Shown here piece by piece: positions 23,725 through 34,079 of a stretch of DNA of 37,995 nucleotides. This stretch comes from Smittium mucronatum (taxonomy: Eukaryota > Kickxellomycota > Harpellomycetes > Harpellales > Legeriomycetaceae). A program made the translations under genes and the position numbers. The stretch's first letter is position 1. Every line of letters starts with the position of its first letter. The DNA lies in contig LSSL01000442.1 of the NCBI GenBank assembly GCA_001953115.1, positions 3,725 to 41,719 of the forward strand, given 5' to 3'. A model generated the notes under the pieces. That model was not told where the DNA came from and made no database searches. It saw only the letters and a list, made by a program, of their open reading frames with translations.

Positions 23725-25108
23725 TGAAAACCCCTTATGATTTACTGAAAATATTTTATCAAATTCAAATTTATTTATCAAAAATTCTTTTTTATTTCAT
23801 TTAAACTTACAATTTTAAAAAAAATTGATATATATACAACTGGAGAAAATAAAATAATAAAAAACCAATATAATAGACTAAGATAAAATTTTAGAAAAAA
23901 TATAAATTATTATTAGCGAAGTTTTATATTCACCATTCTAATCGATTAAGAAAGAAAGAAGAAATTAACAGAAATATCAAAATCTTTAAATATATATAAA
24001 TTTTTTTTAATTATTGTTTTTGAAATTTAAGGTTATTTAATATACTTGCTGTTGATATAATAAAGTACTAATTGGTAATCATAAAAGCATGAATTTTATT
24101 ATAATTATTGATTATAATTATTCCTCAAATCAAATTCAATAGCATTCAAAGATTTTTATTTATAATGATAGAAACTTGGGTATGTCAATTATCATTGATA
24201 TTATTGTGAAAGGACTTTTTCTCACTAAGATGATTTAAAAATATTGCCATGTTTTTTTGAGTAAAATATAATCTCTTGTTGGAATCTCTAATTTTCGTTT
24301 CTTATCTGAGTTTTATTTTAAAATATATTTTATTACATTTCAAGAGAAAAATACAGATATTGATTAATAAGGCTTACCATTAAAATTCCAAATTTGAAAA
24401 TATTTATTTATTTTCAATTATTTTAAATTATTTTCATTTTGAAAGAAAATAAATGCTAAATGAAGATATAATAAATTTTGCATTTAAAAAATATTTATTT
24501 ATAATTTAAAAATAAAATAAAATACGGTGAGATAATCTTTTTTTTTGTAAGCATTAAATTTTACTCATTGCTTTATTGGAAGATATATTATTTCATATTT
24601 AAGATAATTAGATGATGTATTATAATGTGATAATATACTAAAGTTTTATATCTTTTTGATTTTGATGTAAAAAATGATATATAGATTTTAACTCTTAGAT
24701 CTTGTTGATATTTAATGTGAACGGTTTTAAAAAAAATAATAAAAATTTCAAATATATTATTTTTTATCACCAAATGTTAATCAAATATTTTTGGATGAAC
24801 TTAAAAGGCTTATTATTTCAATTGAAATTTCTAATCTGACCTAAAATGGTAATTCTGTAACTTTCAAAATCTTTGAAATCATAATTTATTCGATTATTTT
24901 GGGCGGATCAAATAAAAACAACCTCATTTAGAAAAACACTTATACAATTAAACCCTAAATCTAAATAAAATAATTCTAGTTTAAAAAAATTAATTTTTTT
25001 TCTTGAAATTTGAAATCATCTTTTTCCTTGTATATTTTTCAGTTAAGCTATTCTTATATATCGGGCAAATTAAGAAAATTTTGAATGATTCATATATAAA
25101 TAAAGTAA
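23725..25108. other. AT-rich spacer
   Basis: About 1.4 kb with no recognised gene. Short frames such as 24588-24773 on the minus strand translate to low-complexity I/K/Y/F sequence and are not supported. Confidence 0.55.
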
Positions 25109-25206
25109 ATCCCTTTAGCTAAGAATATACTAAAAGGGATCTTTACGATTTTTTCTTTCCTTAAAAGGAGCTATTTTCCTTTTAAAGTTTTTTAAAAAAC
25201 TTTAAA
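25109..25206. repeat. Cluster of three consecutive inverted repeats
   Basis: Three stem-forming units lie within 100 bp. (1) ATCCCTTTAG at 25109-25118 pairs with CTAAAAGGGAT at 25130-25140. (2) CCTTAAAAGG at 25159-25168 pairs with CCTTTTAAAG at 25178-25187, nine of ten positions. (3) A perfect 26-bp palindrome at 25181-25206 (TTTAAAGTTTTTT and its complement) overlaps the right arm of unit 2. The stems include G and C pairs, so unit 1 in particular is not simply an effect of AT content. Possibly transposon-terminal or replication-related structure; no function can be assigned. Confidence 0.6.
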
Positions 25207-26164
25207 CATTGTCAATATATGGGATCTTTTTATGATATATTTCAGAAATCTCTTACCCTAATAAGAACCGCAATTAACCGTTTAAATTACCATAGCATAC
25301 AGGGAAATTTTAAATCTAAAAATTCAATAAAATTTTGTTTATTTCCATCTTTAATTATATCCTCTAATAGAATTAAGTATTAAAATGAATAGATATTCAA
25401 ACATTTATTTTTTATACATTTATAATGAGAGATTATTTTTTTTTAGATTACATAAATATACATATTTTTTACCAATTATAGATAATAAAAACTCATTTAA
25501 AAAGAAAAAGTTAAAAATACGATGATACTGTGCAAAATTTAAATTTTTCATTGGAGTAAAGGTTATATTGTTTTTTAAAGTCATATCTAAAGATTGAAAT
25601 TAATAGTTCATTAAAATGCTTTACATACATAGCTTTGTAAATTTAATTTTCCGCTTAAATAAGATTATTGAAATTATAAAAATTTAAGATTTTTTTTTAT
25701 ATTCGAGTGATAATTCCTTAAAGTTTATTAAGTCAAAAATTTTGAAATTTAATTGTTAAAATATCATGTGATTTATCGATAAAACCGCACTTTCACCTCA
25801 GCTTTGCCTTTTATCTTGGTATATTCAGAATTAAAAAACAATATAAATGTTATATCAAGGAATTTACTAATAAATATAAAGCTATATAGAATTATTCTAA
25901 CCATAATTTGACTTATATGTTGTTTTTTTCAAAACTTTGCTGATTATACTCTCTATTGAAATAAAAATTTAAAAAAACAAGTATATTTTCTTTGATTTTA
26001 GACTATTTAATATTAGAAGATCACCAACAAAGCATCTATGCACTTTTGGTGCGTGTTTTATCCATATTATTTCATAACGACCACATCATAATTAAATTAA
26101 TAGGTGTTTTTTTCATTTTTATTTTTTATTTTTCGGTTTGAAATATGCCTTAGATTTAAAAATC
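25207..26164. other. AT-rich spacer
   Basis: No recognised gene. It separates the hairpin cluster from the hairpin upstream of the helicase. Confidence 0.5.
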
Positions 26165-26224
26165 CTCAAAAAGGGTATGCATTAATCGGAAAGATTTTAA
26201 TGCATACAACCCTGTTATTTTGAG
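26165..26224. repeat. Imperfect hairpin about 400 bp upstream of the helicase
   Basis: GTATGCATTAA (26175-26185) pairs perfectly with TTAATGCATAC (26197-26207). Outside this, GGG/CCC and CTCAAAA/TTTTGAG continue the stem with small bulges. Total span is about 60 bp with a loop of about 11 nt. It could be a MITE-like foldback or a regulatory dyad; nothing ties it to the downstream gene except distance. Confidence 0.55.
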
Positions 26225-28537
26225 AATTGAAAATACTTGTATTTTATTCTTTACTGATATCTATTATTTAAATCATCTGTATAAACTTGTCTAAATCTCC
26301 TTTTGCATTAAGTTTCTGTTAGATAAATAAATAAATCTTATCTGCGTAAATTTTATAGAGATATGGTTTTGTTGGAATTAACTTTAGGCTAAACATAGTT
26401 TTTTCTAAATTTCCCAATGAATTTTAACTAATTATCGACAATTGAGTTAGATTATTTATAAATTCATACAATTTATTTATCCATAAAAATAAACTAATAT
26501 TTTTTTTAGTATTTTTATTCGAATTATTAATATATATGTAGCTAATGAATGTTTTTTCTGTATAAATATTTGTTATTTCGAATAATTCAACAAGTTTATA
26601 TCTAAATATTGAAATATAAATATGGAAAGATTTATTAATAACCAAGTTCAGATAGTTACCAAGGAGCGGGAAAAAGAAAAAAAGCATCTTAGTGATCTCT
26701 GTAATGAACTTTCGATGGAGATTTTAGAGAAAGATGGATTAGCTATCAATGATCTAACTCTAAGCTTAATGGGAAAGGGGTTTTGTGGAAAATATTTATA
26801 TATATTAAGACCCAAAAATCGAAGGAAAAGAATACATGTGTCAAATTTTAAAATCGGCGACAATGTTAGCTTAATATCCGATGAGGCCTCAAAAATTTCC
26901 CTTAAAAAAATAAAAATATTCGCAATATTAGTGGGTATATCAGAAGATTGTATAAAATTATGTATAAAACATACCATAAAATTAAACCTTTATAAAAACG
27001 TCCCAATAATAAAATCTGGAAACGATGTAACATATGAAAGGATGTTAGAAGCTAGAAAGAGCTAAAAAATAGAATAATAGTTAATAAAAAGGAATTTAAT
27101 TTCACTCAAAGGATATTATTAGACCAGGAAAAGCTAATAAGGGATAAAAAATATAATACTAGATACAATGAATCTGATGAAGAACTAATTTTGTATAACT
27201 CTAGACTGAATCAATCCCAAAAAGATTGTGTAAAAATGGCTTTATCAAATAGCCATATTACTTAAATCCATGGTCCTCCAGGAACCGGAAAAACTTGCAC
27301 CTTGATTGAAACTATAAGACAGATATTAAAAAAAGGATTAAAGGTTTTAGTTTGTGGACCTCTAAATATTTCAGCTGATAATATAGCTGAACGGCTAATT
27401 TATTACAAGACACCATTTATTAGAGTGGGAAACCCTGTCAGAATACTGCCTGAAGTTATTAAATACTGCTCTGATTATAAAATAGAATTTAAAAATGATA
27501 TATTTGAGGTAAATAGTAAAAAATATAACCCAAAGATTTCTGAGTCTAAAAAAAAAACAGGATTTCGTAAGAAAAAACACAGAAAACATTCATCAAAATC
27601 AGATCCCAAGTCAAATATCCAATTATCAATATTAAAAACATCTCGTGTTATAAAAAAGGAGAATAATGATGGGCTAAAAGATGGAAAACTGTTGATTAAA
27701 ATTTTTGAAGATTTTCAAATCGAAAGTGATCAACAACATCCGCAAGATGAGGAATCTTCAAATAGTGGATTTTCAAAAAATTGAAATAAGACAAAGGTTA
27801 TTCTTTCGATCCTTACTGAGGCTGGTAGTAAGTATTTCAAAGGAAACGAATTTGATGTTTTGATAATCGATGAATACGGAAATTCTTTAGAAGCTGAATG
27901 CTGGATTCCCATTTTAAAGGCAAAGAGGTTGATTTTGGCTGGAGACCATTTACAGCTTAACCCTACTATAAAATTTACAAAGCAGCCTAAAAGCCAACTG
28001 GATCATAGAAAGGTATGCGAAATTGATAAAAGTGAGATAAAAATTACCTTCAATCATATCAACAAAAACACTCGACCTTTCAAAAAGGCTAAAATCAACG
28101 ACTTTATCGATTGTTCTTTGCACATTACTATGTTTGAACTTTTAATAAAGATGTATGGTGATGATCTATCGGTTCTTCTAAAGGAACAATTCCGAAGCAA
28201 TAAGCTAATCATGGGATTTTCTTCAAATTTTTTGTATAAAGGTAGAGTTTTTGCAAATAAATTAATTGAAAACAACAGTCTTCTGGACCTAAAAGGTGTT
28301 GATAAAACCACAGTATCTAAATCTCCGTTGGAGTTTATAGACACTCGAAAAAGTTATAGATTCCATATATCCACAACCTCAAATCCAGAAATATTCAGAA
28401 AAAATTCAACTAACCGTTCTTCAAAGAGCAAGTTTAATATTGGTGAAGCTAAGCTTGTCTTTGAGCATTTAGATAAACTCGAAAAAGCTGGTATACAGTG
28501 TAGAGATATAGCTGCCATATCACCTTACAGCAAACAG

Positions 28538-28592
28538 GTAAAAATATATGTAAAAAAATTTGCTGGGTTTATTAATATTTCTATTTAAATAG
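28538..28592 (+). other. Spliceosomal intron 1 of the helicase (55 nt)
   Basis: Begins GTAAAA and ends AAATAG, phase 0. Splicing joins SPYSKQ directly to VDILKK, giving the continuous family motif (SPY..QV..L). Unspliced, the frame hits a stop at 28586. A TTAAT near 28572 may be the branch site. Confidence 0.85.
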
Positions 28593-28677
28593 GTCGATAT
28601 ATTAAAAAAAATGATAAGCTCTTTATATCCGGGTGTAGAAGTTGGGACAGTTGATAGTTTTCAAGGAAGAGAAAAAG

Positions 28678-28729
28678 GTCAAGTAAAAATTAAGTCAATT
28701 CGTTTAAAAACGCTAATTTTTTTTTTTAG
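28678..28729 (+). other. Spliceosomal intron 2 of the helicase (52 nt)
   Basis: Begins GTCAAG (an unusual donor, but GT) and ends in a 12-T tract before AG. A CTAAT branch-like site is at 28712-28716. It is phase 1: splicing recreates a Glu codon and gives GREKEAVIISMVGSN, matching the family's GREKEAVI. Skipping it would lose the frame exactly inside motif V. Confidence 0.85.
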
Positions 28730-28947
28730 AAGCTGTCATAATCTCTATGGTAGGATCAAATCTAAAGGGGGTTGTAGGTTTTTTAAACGATTTCAGAAGA
28801 ATTAATGTGCGGCTAACTAGGGCAAAAAGGCACCTGTGTGTGATAGGAAATAGTCATACGTTAAGTAAAAAGGACAATTTTTTGCGAAAATTGTGTCGAT
28901 ATCTTTTAAAACATGGAGATGTCAAATACCCGAAAGATATTTTTTGA

Positions 28948-29599
28948 TCTTTATATTATTATCCTATCGCTTTTCATTTTTTACTACAGCCGATTACCTC
29001 TTTTTCAAAGAAAAAAATCCGATAAAAATCATCATTGACATCTTAAAAAAGTACAACTTTATTTTAGAAATTATAAAATGAAGATGGCTAATCTAGATCA
29101 GCAATAACAGTAAAATTTATGAAAATATGCTAATTTCAAGTTAAATTGCATGTATAATAAGAATATCAGGGATTAAGATATGTGCGATAATGAAAAAAAT
29201 GTGTTTTTTTTATTAAAACATTATAAATTATTCTTATTTATCATTTACAATAAAAATTTTCTACAAAATGAGCCCATTCCTCTATCATCGGCTTTAAAAG
29301 TGATTTCAAAAACCAAATTATAAAGTATCTTAATAAATATAAGGTTAGGCTGATTTACAATAGTTTAACATTCATACGCTAATTTCAAAAACTATTACAC
29401 ATTTTTTTTTAAAAATTATGAATTTATACACTAGCTTGTATATTTATTTATCTGGATAATATTATAATTCATGTCATTATTTCTAAATAGTAATTGTAAA
29501 TTTTTAAGAACTTTAACATGATTTAATCTTGTCTAGATTTGTTTAGATCATTGAAAGTTCTCTTTTAATGATATTTGGTTTCGATCATTTTTAGAAAAG
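28948..29599. other. Spacer between helicase and LINE copy A
   Basis: About 650 bp of AT-rich sequence holding the presumed 3' flank of the helicase. No clear polyadenylation signal stands out and no gene is seen. Faint similarity of 29560-29600 to the matching part of LINE copy C suggests copy A may begin slightly earlier than drawn. Confidence 0.5.
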
Positions 29600-30404
29600 T
29601 CATATTTTAATCTCACATCAAGGCCAGAATGGCCACCTGGGTGACCGGCAGTGCCACATGGATAAGAAAATTTTGTGTTCAAAATTCAAAAGGTGAAACA
29701 ACCATCACCATAGTCGACAGGAAAAATAAAAATAACCGGTCTAAAATCCACCGATGGACGGTGGAACGAAAAATCGGTGGAAAAGGAAACTGGATGAATC
29801 TTCAGCTGCTGTACCCTGACCTGAAACTTGGCCTCCAGGACATCGAGAAAATGCGAATGGGGACCTTCAGGACCGTCCAGCGACTATCAAATATGAGATT
29901 TTTAGATGAAAAATTTAGAAAATATTGTCCCTTCTGCAAAATAGATATGCCTGAAACTGTAGACCACATCTTATTATATTGTTATCAATGGGTCATACAG
30001 CGAAATGAAACGATCTGTCAGTTCATACCTGCACCGATCCGCCCAGACATAAAAAACCAACTTTTAATTTCAATAAATCCCGGTTGGGGATAGTTGGAAA
30101 ACTCCTTGAGGGGGAGTCTAAACATACTTTTATTAAGCTAAAGCTGACACTGCCGATAATAAATTTGTGCTTGAAACAGTCAAGTTTCTGATTGGCATCC
30201 GTGTGCCACGAACACTTAAGCTCCAGAGTTTAAGTGATTCACCAGCCCCCTTGAACCGATTCCCTCGATTATGGAGCTGCTAGAGCGGCATAGGGGATTT
30301 GGGTAAAACTTATTTGAAAGATTTTCACTTTTTTTAATTTTTTTAAATCAATTTTTATTTTTTTATTAACTTTAAAATAAATTTCCCGTAAAAAAAAAAA
30401 AAAA
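29600..30404 (+). mobile_element. Non-LTR retrotransposon (LINE) copy A, 5'-truncated, poly(A)-tailed
   Basis: The 3' end of the LINE family seen again at 37210-37995 (inverted, near-identical over much of its length) and, more diverged, at 31440-32185. It contains the C-terminal zinc-finger tail of ORF2 (29629-30093), a 3' UTR with shared blocks (CTTTTATTAAGCT, ATGGAGCTGCTAGAGC), AATAAA at 30376-30381 and a 15-A tail at 30390-30404. Both copies A and B end in AAATTTCCCGT plus A's, which fixes the element's 3' terminus. Markedly richer in GC than its flanks. No convincing target-site duplication was identified. Confidence 0.85.
29629..30093 (+). CDS. C-terminal zinc-finger (zf-RVT-like) tail of LINE ORF2, copy A
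   Basis: An open frame of 154 codons ending in TAG. Residues from about 105 carry C-X2-C-X9-H-X4-C (CPFCKIDMPETVDHILLYC), the zinc-binding motif often found after the reverse transcriptase in non-LTR elements, where it helps bind the element's RNA or target DNA. The ATG is probably internal to the original protein, since homology to copies B and C continues a few codons upstream (SHIKAR) before a TAA. It is therefore a fragment, not a complete gene. The sequence is almost unbroken compared with copy C, so the insertion is young or the fragment is a recent product of an active source. Confidence 0.75.
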   Translation: MATWVTGSATWIRKFCVQNSKGETTITIVDRKNKNNRSKIHRWTVERKIGGKGNWMNLQLLYPDLKLGLQDIEKMRMGTFRTVQRLSNMRFLDEKFRKYCPFCKIDMPETVDHILLYCYQWVIQRNETICQFIPAPIRPDIKNQLLISINPGWG

Positions 30405-31439
30405 CTCACTTGGATTTCTGTCAATGCAATTAGCTTTTTGTTTAGCTGTATAAACATGAGCGGTGGTGATATCCCTTCACATTTAATCCCCCATATTAAA
30501 AAAATAATAATTACATTCTATATTGTTGACTGGTTTCCATTTGAAGATACTGTGCTATTTCTGGTGGCATAATCATCAAGAATATTGATTTTTTTGTATC
30601 AAATTGTTATATTTTTTTTCTGTTAAATTTTTTTTATTATTATCAGAGATTTAGATTCCGTGATATAAAAAAAATTATAAATTTTCTATCTGAAATTTTC
30701 TTGCATAAATTTTCGGTGTATGATTATAACATTTATAGTGTATTTTGGAAAAAAAATTGATAATTTGTTAATAAATTTGTTTTTTTTTAAATAACATTTT
30801 TCCCCACCTTTGATTGACTATTATGTGTTTGATTTGGAAAAAACTGATTTATATTATCTATTTTTCAAACCACAATCGTGAAGTTAATTAATAGACTTTT
30901 TAGAACTTTTTTTAAATTTTTTTGTATAGGTTTCAAATAGAGCTCTTGAAATACTCGTTGACTTAAAGTTTTAATAATTCTGCTAATATAGTACAGTAAG
31001 ATCTTGACCAAATTATTTAAAGTCAAATCATCTAAAAACGGGCATAAGGTTTTTTTATTTATATTGATTGGTTATTTTTAAATTCAAAATTGTTATTATC
31101 AGTTTTTGATTTTTTTTGGTATAAATCTAAAGTGAGTCAAAAACACATTATGCAGCTAAGAGAGTTTTGTCTTATTGGTTTGTTTTTATTTAATGTTATA
31201 GTTTGATAAATTACCCAAATGAAATAAAAATGAGTTCATAGTTTGTTCTAATTCTTTTCTATTATTCATAGAACCCATTGAAATTTTAAGTATCAAAATA
31301 ACTAATTTACATGAAATTTTACCTAATTATTCGGTATATTATACTATATAATCAAAATATTTTTACATGTTAGAAATATATAATTTTCATAAAATGTAAA
31401 GTTTAAAAAACCTAGCTTAACTCTATATTATAAATGATA
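30405..31439. other. AT-rich spacer between LINE copies A and C
   Basis: About 1 kb of T-rich sequence with no recognised gene. Its right edge is the faded 3' end of copy C, whose limit is not sharply defined. Confidence 0.5.
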
Positions 31440-32189
31440 AAAAAATTGATGAAATTTGGTTTAGATAAATTAGATATGAGTGATTTGTCATATCATATTT
31501 TACATTGCTTAAAGGGGGTTGGTAGATCATTTAAAATCATAAACCCACGGTTATGAGCTCATGAATTTCAATAAGATAATTGAACATCCGATGAAAAAAT
31601 ATAATATCGGTAATATCCGCTTGTAGCTGACCCAAATAATCTATATATCCCCATCACCCTAAGGATTTTCCTAACTATATCATATCGGAATTGATTGAAA
31701 TATAAAAAATAAAAACGTACATGAGGATTGGTGAAGGCATGAATCTTTTTATAGTCTCTTTCCTTATTTTATTCCATTTTTTAAAGATGAAATAAATGTT
31801 CTTAAACTCTTTTTGGTACACCCAGTTTACAGAATGGAAATTTTTTTATAATTATTAGATCTAAAAATCTCATATTTTATATTACCCAGGCTGTTTGAAA
31901 AGATCTATTAGTTTTTTATATTGAACATAAGCCCAATTTTTAGTTCTTTGTACAAAATTTTATGATTTATTCTATCTTCTTTATCGCTAATTTTTTGGTT
32001 TTCTGTCATACTTTAATTTTATGTCCTGTTATTTTTATTCTTCCTGTCGACTATGTTGATGGTTTTTTCACCTTTAGAATTTTGAACACAAAATTTTTTT
32101 ATTCATCTTGCACAGCCAGTCACCCAGGTGGCCATTATGGTCTTGATGGGCTATTTAATGAGGCCTACTATCCAAGTTTTTAAAGTTGA

Positions 32190-33600
32190 CCATTTGTGAT
32201 ATGCTCGCTCATGAGCGTGCTGGATTTTAAGATGACAGATTTTATCCCCAGCTCGGCTCTGACCCGCTCCATGGCGGCAGAATTACCAACATTGGCAACT
32301 AGCCTGATTGTTTGTCTATCTCGGCCTGGATTGGCTTGACTCTGACTTCTCTAATAATAAATTTCTCGCCTCCGTTACAGCCAATAGGCATTAGAACCGA
32401 TTTTATGGATTTTATTTTTAGACTAAAAGGTAATTGCCAGGTTTCAAAAAGCTATATGCAGCGTAGAAAGCCTTTCTGACCTTTAATTTATTGTTTTTGA
32501 TGGTCCCCAGATATACCCATTTATATTTAATAATATAGCCCAAATGTGTGTACTGATTATTTTTTGGGATATTTTGGACTTTTAATATCAGATCGGACGA
32601 TTGGGGACTGGCGAATTTTCATTTCACTGCACTTGGATGCATTCATAGTCATCTCCGATGTGTTAGATCAGTCAGTAATTCTATTTAATGCGATTTGCAT
32701 TATGGCCTCTGATTCGGCCAATAGCACAGCTTCATTGGCAAAGAGCAGCCCAAGTATCCTAGAGATGAGTCTAGGGACATATCTTCTTTAATTCCCTCGA
32801 AAAGATCGTTAATATAAGAATCGAATAGTATTGGTGAGGCTGAGCAGCCTTGTCGCAGCCCACACAGGTATTCAGTGGGTTTGGAGACATCATATCCGGT
32901 CCTAACAGCTATTTTTGGTGATCTGTACAGGTCCCAGATAGCTTTGAGTAACTTTCATCCAATCCTAATAGGCATAAGTTTGTTTAGAAGTGTGAAGTGA
33001 GAAACCCGGTCGTAGACTTTGCTATCGTCGATATAGCATATTTAGGGTTTTTTATTTTTTATTTTTCGTAAGCGAGAAACTTTGTACAGAGTGGTCGCTT
33101 GAACAGCGCATTCTTCAAAATTTCGGAATCCGGCTTGTTCTTTGACTAAAATTTCGTATTTCTTATCGATTTGTGACAATTTGGTAGCTATTGTTTTGGA
33201 TAATAGCTTCGAGAGGGTTGGAATCAGCGAAATTCCCCGATAATTATTGGGGTCTTTCATATCTCCCTTTTTCGGTACTGGAACTACTATACTAGTGTCC
33301 ATATTAATTGGGATTTCCCCAGAATCGTACATAATATTGATAATTTTGAAAATAATTTTTGCCATTTTTGATTCTGGAATTTTTTCGGAGACCACCAGTT
33401 TTTATAACTCACTGGGAATTTCATCAGAGCCAGGAGCCTTGTTATTAGATGTATCATTTAATGCATAGGTGATATCGGATAATTCGATATTGGTATTGCA
33501 CTCTGGAAAGTACTCACAGTCGGTAATTAGCAGTGATTCCCACTGAGTGGAACTGCGGCTATTCCCAGTAGAATCAATGGCCATTTCACCAAAATGATTA
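32190..33600 (-). pseudogene. LINE copy C reverse transcriptase domain
   Basis: Reading downward on the minus strand, NNKAPGSDEIPSEL (near 33410-33450) opens the RT. Next come VVPVPKKGD..DPNNYRGISLI (33210-33285) and QAGFR..EECAVQ (33100-33145). Motif A is CYIDDSKVYDRV (33008-33040). Motif B is GLRQGCSASPILF (32823-32862) followed by YINDLF. Motif C is GLLFANEAVLLAES near 32710-32750, where the catalytic FADD has become FANE. Further down come MTMNASKC and a thumb/connection stretch to 32190. Three in-frame stops (for example TAA at about 33397) and at least one frame change after motif B are present. Known role: copies the element's RNA onto nicked target DNA. The loss of both catalytic aspartates confirms it is dead. 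Confidence 0.85.
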
Positions 33601-34079
33601 TTCCAAATTTCAAGAATTTAATTTTTTCAGTTATAATATAATTATTTTTATCGTAAACTTGGCCGTCTGAAATACTCTTGAGGGCGTTCCCACTCTACGA
33701 TTTGATGGTTCTTTAGTAGCTTTTGGAGTCATTTTTAATTATCAGATCACATAATAGTTTCATTTTTTTATCGTAATGAAATTTAATATAAGTTTTAATT
33801 TCATTAATTGAATTCGATTTGACTATTACGTAATCTATTTCGTTGTTTTCCCAAGCCGATATCCTCAAAATTTATATATACGATTTTTGATCGAAGAAAT
33901 CGCTTTTGTAGACAGGGGTTTTGACCAGATATCGGAAGCAGCTGTGTTTTCTTGAAGACGCTTCGATTCTGCCCATAAAATATCAATAGTATTTTTAGAA
34001 AATCGATTTATGTCCAAAATTTCGTCAATCAGCACATTAAATATATTTATATTGATAAATTTATCGGCGTCCAATAGAA

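Larger units (their letters stand above)
26622..28947 (+). pseudogene. SF1 DNA/RNA helicase, IGHMBP2 (SMUBP-2)/Hcs1 family, three exons, reading frame disrupted
   Basis: Full-length, about 739 residues after removing two introns (human IGHMBP2 is longer because of added C-terminal domains; yeast Hcs1 is similar in size). Order: an N-terminal stalk/1B region (FINNQ at 26634, GDNVSL, NDVTYERM at 27024-27047) matching the family start, hence this ATG. Then the Q-motif region (LNQSQKDCV), Walker A IHGPPGTGKT (27266-27295) and NISADNIAERL (motif Ia). A Lys/Ser-rich insert at 27500-27780 follows. Motif II is IIDEYGNSLEAECWIP (27863-27910) and motif III GDHLQLNPT (27942-27968). Next come EQFRSN, motif V VDSFQGREKE across intron 2, and motif VI RRINVRLTRAKRH (28795-28833). 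Family role: ATP-dependent 5'-3' helicase on RNA/DNA, linked to ribosomes and tRNA. Damage: a one-base frame change near 27053, an in-frame TAA just before Walker A (27263) and an in-frame TGA at 27782. No GT-AG intron I could place removes these. The rest is so well kept that inactivation, if real, is recent; sequencing error is the alternative. Confidence 0.85.

Noticed and set aside
26648..26977. A 109-codon minus-strand frame
   Set aside because: Antisense of helicase exon 1, whose sense translation matches the family N-terminus.
27500..27790. An extra intron removing the TGA at 27782
   Set aside because: No GT-AG pair that I could find deletes the stop and keeps the phase; the frame is the same on both sides of the TGA.
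26622..28947. Alternative genetic code explaining the in-frame stops of the helicase
   Set aside because: TAA and TGA both interrupt it, yet TAA ends the intact secreted protein, TGA ends the helicase and TAG ends the LINE tail. There is also a frame change, which recoding of stops would not explain.
31962..32183. A 73-codon + strand frame
   Set aside because: It is the antisense of the eroded zinc-finger tail of LINE copy C.
33247..33468. A 73-codon + strand frame
   Set aside because: Antisense of the LINE reverse transcriptase fingers region.
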